The notes under the pieces are model-generated. The model was not told where the DNA came from. It saw only the letters and a list, made by a program, of their open reading frames with translations, and made no database searches. The position numbers were made by a program, and so were the translations under genes. From contig NZ_ATUJ01000002.1 in assembly GCF_000420145.1 (NCBI RefSeq), positions 186,001-250,000 of the forward strand: 64,000 nucleotides of DNA, written 5' to 3'. Shown here one piece after another: positions 36,798 through 45,967 of this stretch; position 1 is the stretch's first letter; each line of letters begins with the position of its first letter. Source of the DNA: Paracoccus zeaxanthinifaciens ATCC 21588. GTDB lineage: Bacteria; Pseudomonadota; Alphaproteobacteria; Rhodobacterales; Rhodobacteraceae.

Positions 36798-38845
36798 AGA
36801 CGCTCTCCTTCGATGACGGCGATGGACTGCGGGAAGGCGGGCGGCAGTGCAACCCCCTGCGCCATGAGAACCGCCCCCGAGACGCGGATTTCCCCGTCCG
36901 TCAGCGCCACATGCGACGTGGCGTGCCGCGACGGGGCCTCGATCATGCGCAGGCGATAGGTAGCCTGCGGATCCAGCCCGGTCAGCCGCAGCAGCGGAGG
37001 CTGCAGCGCGACGGGCGCGGTGATCTGGGCGGCGAACAGCACGAAGCGCGATCCGTCGGCGGCCAGCTGCATCTCGGCCAGCGCGTCGTCGGGGCGGTCC
37101 AGCCGCCAGATGTCGCCCGCCATCATCCAGTCGCGATTGGCCTTCCACCAGGCGGTTACGCGGGTCAGGGTCGCGGCCTCGTCCTCGGTCAGCTCGTGCG
37201 GGTCCATCTCGAAGCCCATGTGCCGCTGCGCCGCCGTCCATGCGCGCAGGGCCATCGGCAGGACGCGGTGGCTGGTGTGGCAGTCGCGCGGGCCGACATG
37301 GCTGCCGGTCGCGCAGGCGGGCAGCAGCGATGCCGCGTGGTGCTGGATGCGCAGCCGTTCCAGCGCGTCGTTGCTGTCCGACAGCCAGACCCGCCCGCAG
37401 CGCGTCAGGATGCCCGCGTCGATGCGACCTCCGCCCGAGGCGCAGCTTTCGAACTCGACCCCCGGATGCGCCGTCCGCAGCCGGTCCAGCAGGGCATGGA
37501 CGCCGCGCGTCTGGGCCGCGTCGGGGAAGGGGGTCAGCCGGTTGTGGTCCCATTTGACGTAATCGATGTCGTTGCCGGACAGCACGGCGTCGATGCGGGC
37601 GAACAGGTGGTCGCGCACGTCCTCGCGGCTCATGTCCAGGTGAAGCTGGTTGCGGCCCCGGATCTGGTCGGCCGGTCCCATGACCCAGTCGGGATGGGCG
37701 CGGTGCAGGTCGCTGTCCTCGTTGATCATCTCGGGTTCGAACCACAGGCCGAAGCGCATGCCCAGACCGCGCACATGGTCGATCAGCGGGCCGAAGCCCT
37801 CGGGGTGCTTGCGCGGGTCGATGACCCAGTCCCCAAGCGACGAGGTGTCGTCGTCGCGCAGCCCGAACCAGCCGTCGTCCAGCACGAAACGCTCGGCCCC
37901 CAGTTCGGCGGCGCGGTCCGCGATGCGTCGCAGCTCGGCCTGGTCGTGGCGGAAATAGATCGCCTCCCACCCGTTGTAATGGACGGGGCGAGGCTGGCGC
38001 GCGCGCGGCAGGTTGTCGCGGATATGGCGCTGGAACGGGATCGCCGTGCCGTTGAGGCCCCCGTCGCTGCGCGCGACGATCATCTCGGCGGTGGCGAAGG
38101 CCGTGGCCGGGGCGCGTTCCGATCCGGTGACATGGCCCAGCTGCAACTGGCGGCGGCCCTCGGGCAGGGTCTCGACCACCATGCGGTGGCCGCCCGACCA
38201 GCCGTAATGGATGGCCGCGTTCTCGCCCCGGGTGTTGGTCGTGCCCTGCGTCGCCAGGATCATGTGCGGCGGATGTTCATGACCCGAGCGTCCGGTGCGG
38301 GCCTCGCGCACCCGCATCCCGTGGTCGAGGACCGTGGTGACCGGCTGCCATTCGCGCGTCCAGCGGCCCGCGAATTCGGTCAGCCGGTCCAGATGCGCGG
38401 GCAGGAGCAGCGCCCCCGCCGTCAGCCAGTGCAGCCGGATCGGCGTGTCCGACCGCAGGCTGGCCGAGAACCCGACCAGCCCGTGATCCAGCGCGCGGAT
38501 GGTGAAGTCCAGCGCCAGCCCCTGCGCGACATGGCGCAGGATCAGCGTGCCCCCGTCGCGATCCGCGCGGTCGAAGCGCCATTCGGGCGCCAGTTCCGCG
38601 CCGTCCGCCCCGAAGGCCACCAGCCCCGGCTGCCCCGGAAAGCTGCGCCGCGCCTCGGGGGCCAGGGACAGGGGCGGCACCTGGTCCAGCATGCCGCCGG
38701 TGATGCCCCCGCGCCCCGCCGCGACCATCGCGGCCAGGTCGGTATCCTCGGGCAGGGGGGCGCCCCAGTAGTGGCAGCAGGCAAGCCTGCCATCGGACCC
38801 GAACACGAAGGTCTGGGTCGGGGTGTCGATCCGCCAGAAGCTCAT
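36794..38845 (-). CDS. GH36 alpha-galactosidase, cytosolic
   Basis: 683 residues from ATG 38845 (MSFWRIDTPTQ), overlapping the permease stop as ATGA. FVLDDGWFGLRDDD and YVKWDHNR carry the GH36 signature; Asp433 in KWDHN is the expected nucleophile, and Asp490 in LSDSND the acid/base. SCASGGGRIDAG lies between them. No signal peptide is present, so it acts on imported oligosaccharides such as melibiose or raffinose inside the cell, giving galactose for the pathway genes. Confidence 0.92.
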   Translation of the reverse strand: MSFWRIDTPTQTFVFGSDGRLACCHYWGAPLPEDTDLAAMVAAGRGGITGGMLDQVPPLSLAPEARRSFPGQPGLVAFGADGAELAPEWRFDRADRDGGTLILRHVAQGLALDFTIRALDHGLVGFSASLRSDTPIRLHWLTAGALLLPAHLDRLTEFAGRWTREWQPVTTVLDHGMRVREARTGRSGHEHPPHMILATQGTTNTRGENAAIHYGWSGGHRMVVETLPEGRRQLQLGHVTGSERAPATAFATAEMIVARSDGGLNGTAIPFQRHIRDNLPRARQPRPVHYNGWEAIYFRHDQAELRRIADRAAELGAERFVLDDGWFGLRDDDTSSLGDWVIDPRKHPEGFGPLIDHVRGLGMRFGLWFEPEMINEDSDLHRAHPDWVMGPADQIRGRNQLHLDMSREDVRDHLFARIDAVLSGNDIDYVKWDHNRLTPFPDAAQTRGVHALLDRLRTAHPGVEFESCASGGGRIDAGILTRCGRVWLSDSNDALERLRIQHHAASLLPACATGSHVGPRDCHTSHRVLPMALRAWTAAQRHMGFEMDPHELTEDEAATLTRVTAWWKANRDWMMAGDIWRLDRPDDALAEMQLAADGSRFVLFAAQITAPVALQPPLLRLTGLDPQATYRLRMIEAPSRHATSHVALTDGEIRVSGAVLMAQGVALPPAFPQSIAVIEGERL

Positions 38846-39687
38846 TTCACGGCACCCAAGGTCAGGCCGGCGATGAAGTGGCGCTGCATCAGGAAGAACA
38901 TCAGGACGGGCGGAAGCGCCGCCAGGATGGACCCCGCACTGACAAGGTGCCACGCCGCGATCCACTGCCCGTTGAGGCTGTTCAGACCCGCCGTGATCGG
39001 CTGCGTGCTGGCACCCGTGGTCAGCACCGTCGCCCAGAAATAGTCGTTCCAGATGAAGGTGAAGATCAGCACCGACAGCGCGGCGATGGCCGGACGCACC
39101 AGCGGCATGACGATGTGCCAGAAGATCTGCCACTCGGTCACGCCCTCGACGCGGGCGGCCTCGATCAGTTCCTTGGGCAGGGCCTTGATGAAGTTGCGCA
39201 TGAACAGCGTGCAGAAGCCGGTCTGGAACGCGATGTGGAACAGCGCCAGGCCGGTGATGCTGTTGTACAGCCCCATGTTCACCGTCAGGTCGCGCACCGG
39301 CACCATCAGGATCTGGAAGGGCACGAAATTGCCCGCCACGAACATGAAGAACACGACCATCGACAGGCGGAACCTGTAGACCGCCAGCGCGAAGCCCGTC
39401 AGGCAGGACAGCCCGACCGCGCCGATGACCACGGGGATCGTCACGCGGAAGCTGTTCCACAGGTACTGCGCGAAGGGCGAGTTGCGGAACACGTCCAGGT
39501 AGTTCTCGAAGGCGATGCGCGACGGCATCCCGAAATAATTGCCGGCGGCCAGGTCCCCCGAGGGGCGGAACGAGGTCAGCGCGACCCCCAGAAGCGGCAG
39601 CAGCCACAGGACCAGCATGATCGGCAGGGCGATCTTGTATCCGCGCTGCGCGGCGGGCGACAGGGTCTGGATGGGACGGGGAAACAT
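38842..39687 (-). CDS. Galactoside ABC transporter permease (MalG type)
   Basis: 281 residues with six hydrophobic segments starting IALPIMLVLWLLPLLGVAL. The EAA loop LPKELIEAARVEGVTEWQIF (residues ~170-190) is well conserved. It is the second permease of a carbohydrate uptake transporter-1 importer, three bases after the MalF-type gene. Confidence 0.93.
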   Translation of the reverse strand: MFPRPIQTLSPAAQRGYKIALPIMLVLWLLPLLGVALTSFRPSGDLAAGNYFGMPSRIAFENYLDVFRNSPFAQYLWNSFRVTIPVVIGAVGLSCLTGFALAVYRFRLSMVVFFMFVAGNFVPFQILMVPVRDLTVNMGLYNSITGLALFHIAFQTGFCTLFMRNFIKALPKELIEAARVEGVTEWQIFWHIVMPLVRPAIAALSVLIFTFIWNDYFWATVLTTGASTQPITAGLNSLNGQWIAAWHLVSAGSILAALPPVLMFFLMQRHFIAGLTLGAVK

Positions 39688-39690
39688 GGG

Positions 39691-40605
39691 TCAGACCCCT
39701 TTCTCGTCGCGCCACATCTTCCAGATGAAGCCCGAAATGAAGATCATCATGATGGCGAACAGCACCACGGCGATGGCCGCGCCATAGCCCATGCGGTAGC
39801 CGTATTCCGACAGCGCCTGCTCATACATGTAGTAGGACAGCACGCGCGACGACCCGAAGGGTCCGCCTGCCGTCATGATCGACACGAGGTCAAAGCTGCG
39901 CAGCGCGCCGATGACGGTGACGACGACCGCGATGAAGGTCGCGGGCCGCAGCTGCGGGATGATGACGTGCCACAGCATCTTCCAGCCCTTCGCGCCGTCC
40001 AGGCGCGCGGCCTCGATCTGGTCGGGGGCGACGGCGTTCAGGCCCGTCAGGTACAGGATCATGCAATAGGCGATCTGCGGCCACAGGCCTGCCGCGATGA
40101 TGCCGTAGGTCACGAAGCGCTCGTCGGCCAGGATGGCCACTCCGTCCCCGGTCACCGCCTCGATCAGGGTATAGAGCAGCCCGAAATCGGGCGCGTAGAA
40201 CCACGAGAACATCAGGCCGACGACGACCTGGCTGATCACGAAGGGGAAGAAGAACAGCGACTTGTAGATGCGGATGCCGCGCACGGTCTGGTTCAGGAAC
40301 AGCGCGATCAGCAGCCCGAACGGCACCGCCAGCATGTACAGGACCAGCCAGATGACGTTGTTCTTCAGGCTGGTATAGAACGCCTCGTCCCACCAAAGCT
40401 CGGAATAGTTGGACAGGCCGATCCAGCGCGCCTCGCCGATGCCGTCCCAGGAATGGAACGAGATCCAGAAGGACTGGAAGATCGGGATGACGACATAGAC
40501 GGCGAACATCAGGATGCCGGGCGTAAGGAACAGCCAGGGCGTCAGCTGGCTGCGACGGCGCCTGCGCGGCGCGGGCGTGCCATGCGTATCGGGGGTGACG
40601 GACAT
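39691..40605 (-). CDS. Galactoside ABC transporter permease (MalF type)
   Basis: 304 residues; ATG 40605 has GGAGGAC upstream (a GTG at 40608 is an alternative). After an Arg-rich N-terminus (PRRRRRSQ), it has six membrane segments starting PWLFLTPGILMFAVYVVIP. The EAA loop is PDQIEAARLDGAKGWKMLW. It partners the MalG-type permease. A GC hairpin lies between it and the binding-protein gene. Confidence 0.92.
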   Translation of the reverse strand: MSVTPDTHGTPAPRRRRRSQLTPWLFLTPGILMFAVYVVIPIFQSFWISFHSWDGIGEARWIGLSNYSELWWDEAFYTSLKNNVIWLVLYMLAVPFGLLIALFLNQTVRGIRIYKSLFFFPFVISQVVVGLMFSWFYAPDFGLLYTLIEAVTGDGVAILADERFVTYGIIAAGLWPQIAYCMILYLTGLNAVAPDQIEAARLDGAKGWKMLWHVIIPQLRPATFIAVVVTVIGALRSFDLVSIMTAGGPFGSSRVLSYYMYEQALSEYGYRMGYGAAIAVVLFAIMMIFISGFIWKMWRDEKGV

Positions 40606-40639
40606 CACGTCCTCCGGGGTGGGTCAGCGGATGGGAAGG

Positions 40640-40667
40640 GGCGGGGGCGATCGGTGTCGCCCCCGCC
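40640..40667 (-). terminator. Intercistronic hairpin between the galactoside SBP and permease genes
   Basis: On the minus strand, GGCGGGGGCGA pairs perfectly with TCGCCCCCGCC (11 bp, 6-base loop). No T-run follows. As in the glp operon, it sits right behind a binding-protein gene and may stabilise that part of the mRNA or reduce read-through. Confidence 0.55.
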
Positions 40668-40687
40668 TTGGATGCCGATGGCGGCGC

Positions 40688-41929
40688 TTACTGCCCGGCC
40701 AGGCGCTGGCGCTGACGCTCCAGCCGATCGAGGATGTTGTCCAGGCGCTCGGGGCGGACCATGAACTCCTGGAAGCCCTCCATCCCGGCCTTGGCCATTT
40801 CCGGGCTGGCGTCGCGGTCGAAGAACTGCGCGATGCCGCCTTCGGCCGTGGACAGCAGCTCGAAGCCCTGCTGCAGATAGGGGTCCTCACCCACGCTGCT
40901 CTCGGCGTTGATCGGCAGCTGGCCAAGCGTCTCGTTCATCTTGGTCTGCACGTCGGCGCGGGCCAGGAAGGCCAGGAACAGCTTGGCATCCTCGGGGTTC
41001 TTGGCGCCCGCGGGGATGTGGATGGTGTCGGTCGGCGCATCCTCGGCGCGCGGGATCGAGGCGTCGACGGTCGGGAAGGGCATGAAGCCCAGGTTCTCGT
41101 CGGTCATGCCGCCATCCTTGAAGGCCGCGACCGCGAAATTGCCCATGACATAGTTGGCGGCCTTGCCCTGGACGAGGTTCGCCACCGCGTCCTGCCAGTC
41201 GATGGCGGCGTGGTTGTCGGTGGTATAGGGCAGCACCTTTTCCCAGTTCGCGAAGGTCGCCTTGACGCGATCGTCCGTCCAGGGAACCTCGCCCGAGGTC
41301 AGCTGCATGTGGAAGTCGTAGCCGTTCGTGCGCAGGTTCAGATAGTCGAAGATCCCCGCGATGGGCCACAGCGCCTTGCTGCCCGTGGTCAGGCAGTCGA
41401 TGCCTGCGGCGTCGATCTTCTCGCAGGCGGCGACGAAGTCGTCCCAGGTCTCGATGGTGTCGGGATCGACGCCCGCCTGCGCATAGGCGTCGCGGTTGAA
41501 GTAGATGCCCCACTGGTAATAGGTGTAGGGAACGCCCCACTGCTTGCCGTCGATCGTCATCGAGGACGCGGCGGAACCCAGGCTCTCCTCCAGCCCGTTC
41601 TCGGCCCAGACGTCGGACACGTCCATGAACTGGTTCGCCTCGACGAAGGGGCGCATCCGGTTGCCCGCATACCAGTTCGCAAGATCCGGCGCGTCGGCGG
41701 TCAGGAAGTTGCGGATGGCGGTCTTGTACCCCTCGTGGTCGAAGACGTTCACCTCGACCTTGATGTCGGGATGTTCGGCCTCGAAATCCGCGATCAGCTG
41801 CTCGAACGCCGCCTTGGGGGCGGGGTCGGACGCGTCGGTGTTCATCACCAGCGTGCGGGTCTGCGCGAATGCGGGGGCTGTGGTGGCCAGCAATGCGGCC
41901 ATCGCCAGTCCGTGCTTGACTTGGAACAT
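40688..41929 (-). CDS. Galactoside ABC transporter substrate-binding protein
   Basis: 413 residues from ATG 41929, preceded by GGGAGGAGATC. The signal peptide is MFQVKHGLAMAALLATTAPAFA, shown to residue ~22, cleaved before QTRTL. The mature part is a type II (MalE/UgpB-like) solute-binding protein with VEVNVFDHEGYKTAIRN and WGVPYTYYQWGIYFNR. It is the first gene of the left arm of the galactoside cluster. Specificity is inferred from the two galactosidases. Confidence 0.9.
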   Translation of the reverse strand: MFQVKHGLAMAALLATTAPAFAQTRTLVMNTDASDPAPKAAFEQLIADFEAEHPDIKVEVNVFDHEGYKTAIRNFLTADAPDLANWYAGNRMRPFVEANQFMDVSDVWAENGLEESLGSAASSMTIDGKQWGVPYTYYQWGIYFNRDAYAQAGVDPDTIETWDDFVAACEKIDAAGIDCLTTGSKALWPIAGIFDYLNLRTNGYDFHMQLTSGEVPWTDDRVKATFANWEKVLPYTTDNHAAIDWQDAVANLVQGKAANYVMGNFAVAAFKDGGMTDENLGFMPFPTVDASIPRAEDAPTDTIHIPAGAKNPEDAKLFLAFLARADVQTKMNETLGQLPINAESSVGEDPYLQQGFELLSTAEGGIAQFFDRDASPEMAKAGMEGFQEFMVRPERLDNILDRLERQRQRLAGQ

Positions 41930-41946
41930 GATCTCCTCCCGAGTTG

Positions 41947-41983
41947 GTTCCAATATTTGAGACTTGGTTTTGAATATTGAAAC
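41947..41983. promoter_or_regulatory. Inverted CAATATT repeat, candidate IclR operator
   Basis: GTTCCAATATTT (41947-41958) and GAATATTGAAAC (41972-41983) are inverted copies agreeing at 10 of 12 positions, with CAATATT/AATATTG exact. They lie in the 111-base gap between the divergent binding-protein and IclR genes, 18 bases before the former. The position suits control by the adjacent IclR protein. Confidence 0.55.
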
Positions 41984-42040
41984 TATGCGGCGAATCGACT
42001 AGCCTGTCAACAAGGGCCAGAACGGGAGGGGGACGGCGAC

Positions 42041-42835
42041 GTGACGGCAATGGACCGCGAGACATCGGACGGAACGGTGGGTCGCACCCTGGCGGTGCTG
42101 GACCTCGTGGCCGAATACGGCCGCCCCGTCCGCTTTGCCGAGATTCTTCCGCGCGCGGGCCTGCCCAAGGCCACGCTCTATCGTTTCCTGCAGGTGCTGG
42201 CGCATCAGGACATGCTGGTCTTCGACGAGGATCGGCAGACCTATGCGCCGGGGATGCGGCTGGTGCGCCTTGCGCATTCGGCCTGGGCGCAGTCCAGCCT
42301 TGCGCCGCTGGCCAAGGACATCATCGACGCGCTGGCCGCCCGCATCGGGCAGACCGTGCACCTTGCGCAGCTGGACAACGGCGCCGTGCTGTATGTGGAC
42401 AAGCGCAACGCCCAGAAACCGGTCGAGATGTTCTCGCAGTCGGGGAAGGTCGGTCCGGCCTATTGCACCGGCGTCGGCAAGGCCATGCTGGCCCACCTGC
42501 CCGAGGACCGGCTGGCGCAGGCCATCGCGCGGCAGTCCTTTCACGGGCACACGCCCAAGACCATCACCACCCCCGAGGCGCTGCGCGCCGAGCTGGGCGT
42601 GATCCGCGAGCGCGGCTTCGCGCTGGACGACGAGGAGCACGAGGCCGGCATCGCCTGCATCGCGGTCCCGATCCTGTCGGCATCCGGGCGGATGCTGGGC
42701 GCGATCTCGGTCACCACCACCACCGCCACGACCTCTCGCGACGAATTGCTGTCGCTGGCCGGTCCCGTATCCGACGCCAGCGCGGCCATCGCCGCCGCGG
42801 CCGAGGCGTGGCGTTTTCCTGAAACCAAGCAATGA
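42041..42835 (+). CDS. IclR-family regulator of the galactoside cluster
   Basis: 264 residues from GTG 42041, with GGGAGGGGGACGG upstream (ATG 42050 also possible). The N-terminal winged helix (RFAEILPRAGLPKATLYRFL) and the C-terminal effector domain, with GPAYCTGVGKAMLA and GIACIAVPILSASG, are IclR hallmarks. It starts the right arm of the cluster, so it may control both arms from the central gap. The effector is probably a galactose-pathway intermediate. Confidence 0.9.
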   Translation: MTAMDRETSDGTVGRTLAVLDLVAEYGRPVRFAEILPRAGLPKATLYRFLQVLAHQDMLVFDEDRQTYAPGMRLVRLAHSAWAQSSLAPLAKDIIDALAARIGQTVHLAQLDNGAVLYVDKRNAQKPVEMFSQSGKVGPAYCTGVGKAMLAHLPEDRLAQAIARQSFHGHTPKTITTPEALRAELGVIRERGFALDDEEHEAGIACIAVPILSASGRMLGAISVTTTTATTSRDELLSLAGPVSDASAAIAAAAEAWRFPETKQ

Positions 42836-42842
42836 GGTCCGC

Positions 42843-43898
42843 ATGTCCGGCGTTCAGCTGAACCGCGTCACCAAGGATTTCGGCCCCGTGCGGGTCATTC
42901 ACGGCGTCGATCTGCAGGTCGATCAGGGCGAGTTCTGCGTCTTTGTCGGGCCTTCGGGCTGCGGCAAGTCCACGCTGCTGCGCATGATCGCGGGCCTGGA
43001 GGAGACCAGCGACGGCCAGATCCGCATCGAGGCCGACGACGTCACCCATGCCGAGCCCGCCGATCGCGGCGTGGCGATGGTGTTCCAGACCTACGCGCTC
43101 TATCCGCACATGACCGTGGCCGAGAACATGGGCTTCGGTCTGAAGATGAACGGCCACCCCAAGGCCGAGATCCGCGAGAAGGTCGCCGAGGCCGCGCGCA
43201 TCCTGAAACTGGAGCCGCTGCTGGACCGCAAGCCCGCCGCCCTGTCGGGCGGTCAGCGCCAGCGCGTCGCCATCGGTCGCGCCATCGTGCGCGGGCCCAA
43301 GGTCTTCCTGTTCGACGAACCGCTGTCGAACCTGGATGCCGAATTGCGGGTCGAGATGCGTGCCGAGATCGCGCGCCTGCACCGCGAGATCAAGGCCACG
43401 ATGATCTATGTCACCCATGACCAGGTCGAGGCGATGACCATGGCCGACAAGATCGTCGTCCTGCGCGCGGGCCGGATCGAGCAGGTCGGCGCGCCCATGC
43501 ACCTGTACGACGACCCGGACAACCGCTTCGTCGCGGGCTTCATCGGCAGCCCCTCGATGAACTTCGTCGCGGGGCAGGTGACGGACGGGCAGCTTGTCGT
43601 CCCGGCCTTCGACGCGCCGGTGCCCCATTCGAACGGCAACCTTCTGGAGGGCCGCAAGGTCGAGATGGGCCTGCGTCCCGACGCGCTGAAGATCACCGGC
43701 GACGGTCCCTTCCGCGTCGAGATGGCCGAGAACCTGGGCGGGATGACCTTCGCGCATCTGACCGCGCCCTCGGGCGAGAAGCTGGTCGTGCAGACCGATC
43801 AGCGGCTGGACCCCGCGGGCGGCGGCACGGTGGGGCTGACCTTCGATCCGGCGGCGGCCTATTACTTCGACGCCGAAACCGGGCAGCGCCTGAGATGA
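42843..43898 (+). CDS. Galactoside ABC transporter ATP-binding protein (MalK/UgpC type)
   Basis: 351 residues. Walker A GPSGCGKST, Q-loop MVFQTYALYPHMTV, signature LSGGQRQR, Walker B VFLFDEPLSNLD and H-loop YVTHDQVEA are all intact, unlike the Glp pair. A TOBE domain fills residues ~240-350. A single homodimeric ATPase of this kind serves MalFG-type permeases encoded in the left arm. It is seven bases after the IclR gene. Confidence 0.93.
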   Translation: MSGVQLNRVTKDFGPVRVIHGVDLQVDQGEFCVFVGPSGCGKSTLLRMIAGLEETSDGQIRIEADDVTHAEPADRGVAMVFQTYALYPHMTVAENMGFGLKMNGHPKAEIREKVAEAARILKLEPLLDRKPAALSGGQRQRVAIGRAIVRGPKVFLFDEPLSNLDAELRVEMRAEIARLHREIKATMIYVTHDQVEAMTMADKIVVLRAGRIEQVGAPMHLYDDPDNRFVAGFIGSPSMNFVAGQVTDGQLVVPAFDAPVPHSNGNLLEGRKVEMGLRPDALKITGDGPFRVEMAENLGGMTFAHLTAPSGEKLVVQTDQRLDPAGGGTVGLTFDPAAAYYFDAETGQRLR

Positions 43899-44812
43899 GC
43901 GATCTTCGGATTGGCCTCGTGGGCCTGGGCACCATCGCCCGCGCCCAGCATCTGCCCGCCATCGAGGCGACGGCGGGCATGGTGCTGACCGATGTCGCAA
44001 GCCGCAACGCGCAGGCCGAGGGCGTGGCGAACCACCCCGATGTCGACGCGCTGCTGGCGGCGGGCGGGGTGGATGCCGTGTCGCTCTGCACGCCGCCGCA
44101 GGGGCGGTTCGATCAGGCCATGTCGGTCCTGCGCGCGAACCGCCACCTGATGCTGGAAAAGCCCCCCGGCGCGACCCTGTCCGAGCTGGAGCTGCTGGCC
44201 GCCGAGGCGAAATCCCGCGGCCTGACCATCTTCGCGACATGGCACTCGCGCGAGGCTGCGGCCGTCGATGCCTGCCGCGACTGGCTGGCGGGCCGCACGC
44301 TGCGCCGCACCCATATCGACTGGTCCGAGGATGTGCGCAAATGGCATCCGGGCCAGCAGTGGATCTGGCAGGCGGGCGGGCTTGGCGTCTTCGATCCGGG
44401 CATCAACGCGCTGTCGATCCTGACCGCCGTGCTGCCCGCGCCCGCGCGCATGGTCGGGGCCGAGCTGCATGTGCCGTCGAACTGCCAGACCCCCATCGCC
44501 GCCGATCTGGTGATGGATGCGGGCCACCCCGTGACCGCGCGGCTGGACTGGCGCCAGCAGGGCGCGGATATCTGGCAGATCCGCTTCGAGACCGATGCCG
44601 GCACCGCGATCCTGTCCGAGGGCGGCGCGCGCCTGACCATCGACGGAACCGAGATCCAGTCGGGCGGGAACCGTGAATACGCCCGCCTCTATTCCCGCTT
44701 CGGCGACCTGGTCGCCCGAGGCGACAGCGATTTCGACCTTGCCCCGCTGCGGCTTGTCGCCGACGCGTTCATGAACGGCCGCATCCATGCGGCACCCGAA
44801 TTCCAGGACTGA
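43895..44812 (+). CDS. Gfo/Idh/MocA-family D-galactose 1-dehydrogenase
   Basis: 305 residues, start overlapping the ATPase stop as ATGA. The N-terminal nucleotide-binding LRIGLVGLGTIARAQH and the EKPPGATLSE segment with the catalytic lysine are those of the Gal/L-Ara dehydrogenase branch, and the length matches known enzymes (about 305-310). It oxidises D-galactose to the lactone with NAD(P). L-arabinose as an extra substrate is common in this branch. Confidence 0.85.
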   Translation: MSDLRIGLVGLGTIARAQHLPAIEATAGMVLTDVASRNAQAEGVANHPDVDALLAAGGVDAVSLCTPPQGRFDQAMSVLRANRHLMLEKPPGATLSELELLAAEAKSRGLTIFATWHSREAAAVDACRDWLAGRTLRRTHIDWSEDVRKWHPGQQWIWQAGGLGVFDPGINALSILTAVLPAPARMVGAELHVPSNCQTPIAADLVMDAGHPVTARLDWRQQGADIWQIRFETDAGTAILSEGGARLTIDGTEIQSGGNREYARLYSRFGDLVARGDSDFDLAPLRLVADAFMNGRIHAAPEFQD

Positions 44813-44816
44813 CACC

Positions 44817-45965
44817 ATGAAGATCACCCAGATCGAAACCTTCATCGTTCCGCCGCGCTGGTGCTTCGTCAAGATCAGCACCGACGAGGGCGTCTGCGGC
44901 TGGGGCGAGCCCGTGCTGGAAGGCCGCGCCGCATCCGTCGCCGCCTGCGTCGAAGAGCTGTCGGACTACCTGATCGGCCGCGACCCGCGCCTGATCCAGG
45001 ATCACTGGACGGTCATGTATCGCGCAGGCTTCTATCGCGGCGGCGGCATCCACATGTCGGCCATCGCGGGGCTGGACCAGGCGCTGTGGGACATCAAGGG
45101 CAAGGATCTGGGCGTTCCGGTCCATTCGCTTCTGGGCGGCCAGCTGCGCGACCGCATCCGCGTCTACAGCTGGATCGGCGGCGACCGTCCGGGCGACACG
45201 GCCCGCATGGCCCGCGATTGCGGCGACCGCGGCTTTACCGCCGTCAAGATGAACGGCACCGAGGAGATGCAGTTCGTCGATACCCACGCCAAGGTCGACC
45301 AGGTGCTGGAACGCGTGCAGGCCATCCGCGACGAGATGGGCCAGGATTTCGGCATCGGCATCGACTTCCACGGGCGCGTGCATCGCCCGATGGCCAAGGT
45401 GCTGGCCAAGGAGCTGGAACCCTTCCGCCTGATGTTCATCGAGGAACCGGTCCTGTCCGAACATGCCAAGGCCCTGCGCGAGATCGCGAACCATTGTTCC
45501 ACCCCCATCGCGCTCGGCGAGCGGCTCTATACGCGGTGGGACTTCAAGTCGATCCTGCAGGGCGGCTTCGTGGACATCATCCAGCCCGATCCCAGCCATT
45601 CGGGCGGCATCACCGAGACCTATCGCATCGCGTCCATGGCCGAATCCTATGACGTGGCGCTTGCGCTGCACTGCCCGCTTGGCCCCATCGCGCTGGCCGC
45701 GAACCTGCAGCTGGATGCCGTCTGCTACAACGCCTTCATCCAGGAACAGTCGCTCGGGATCCATTACAACAAGGGCAGCGACCTGCTGGACTACCTCGTC
45801 GATCCGAGCGTCTTCGACTATGACGACGGTTTCGTGAAGATCCCGCAGGGTCCGGGCCTGGGCATCGAGGTGAACGAGGCCAAGGTCCGCGAGATGGCGG
45901 CCGAGGGCCATCGCTGGCGCAACCCCGTCTGGCGCCATGCCGACGGCAGCTTTGCAGAGTGGTGA
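44817..45965 (+). CDS. dgoD: D-galactonate dehydratase
   Basis: 382 residues, equal to E. coli DgoD, from ATG 44817. It is an enolase-superfamily enzyme: GIDFHGRVH carries the metal-ligand aspartate and catalytic histidine, FIEEP and ALGER the other metal ligands, and LHCPLGPIALA the second catalytic histidine. It removes water from D-galactonate to give 2-keto-3-deoxygalactonate, the substrate of DgoK. Confidence 0.95.
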   Translation: MKITQIETFIVPPRWCFVKISTDEGVCGWGEPVLEGRAASVAACVEELSDYLIGRDPRLIQDHWTVMYRAGFYRGGGIHMSAIAGLDQALWDIKGKDLGVPVHSLLGGQLRDRIRVYSWIGGDRPGDTARMARDCGDRGFTAVKMNGTEEMQFVDTHAKVDQVLERVQAIRDEMGQDFGIGIDFHGRVHRPMAKVLAKELEPFRLMFIEEPVLSEHAKALREIANHCSTPIALGERLYTRWDFKSILQGGFVDIIQPDPSHSGGITETYRIASMAESYDVALALHCPLGPIALAANLQLDAVCYNAFIQEQSLGIHYNKGSDLLDYLVDPSVFDYDDGFVKIPQGPGLGIEVNEAKVREMAAEGHRWRNPVWRHADGSFAEW

Positions 45966-45967
45966 TC

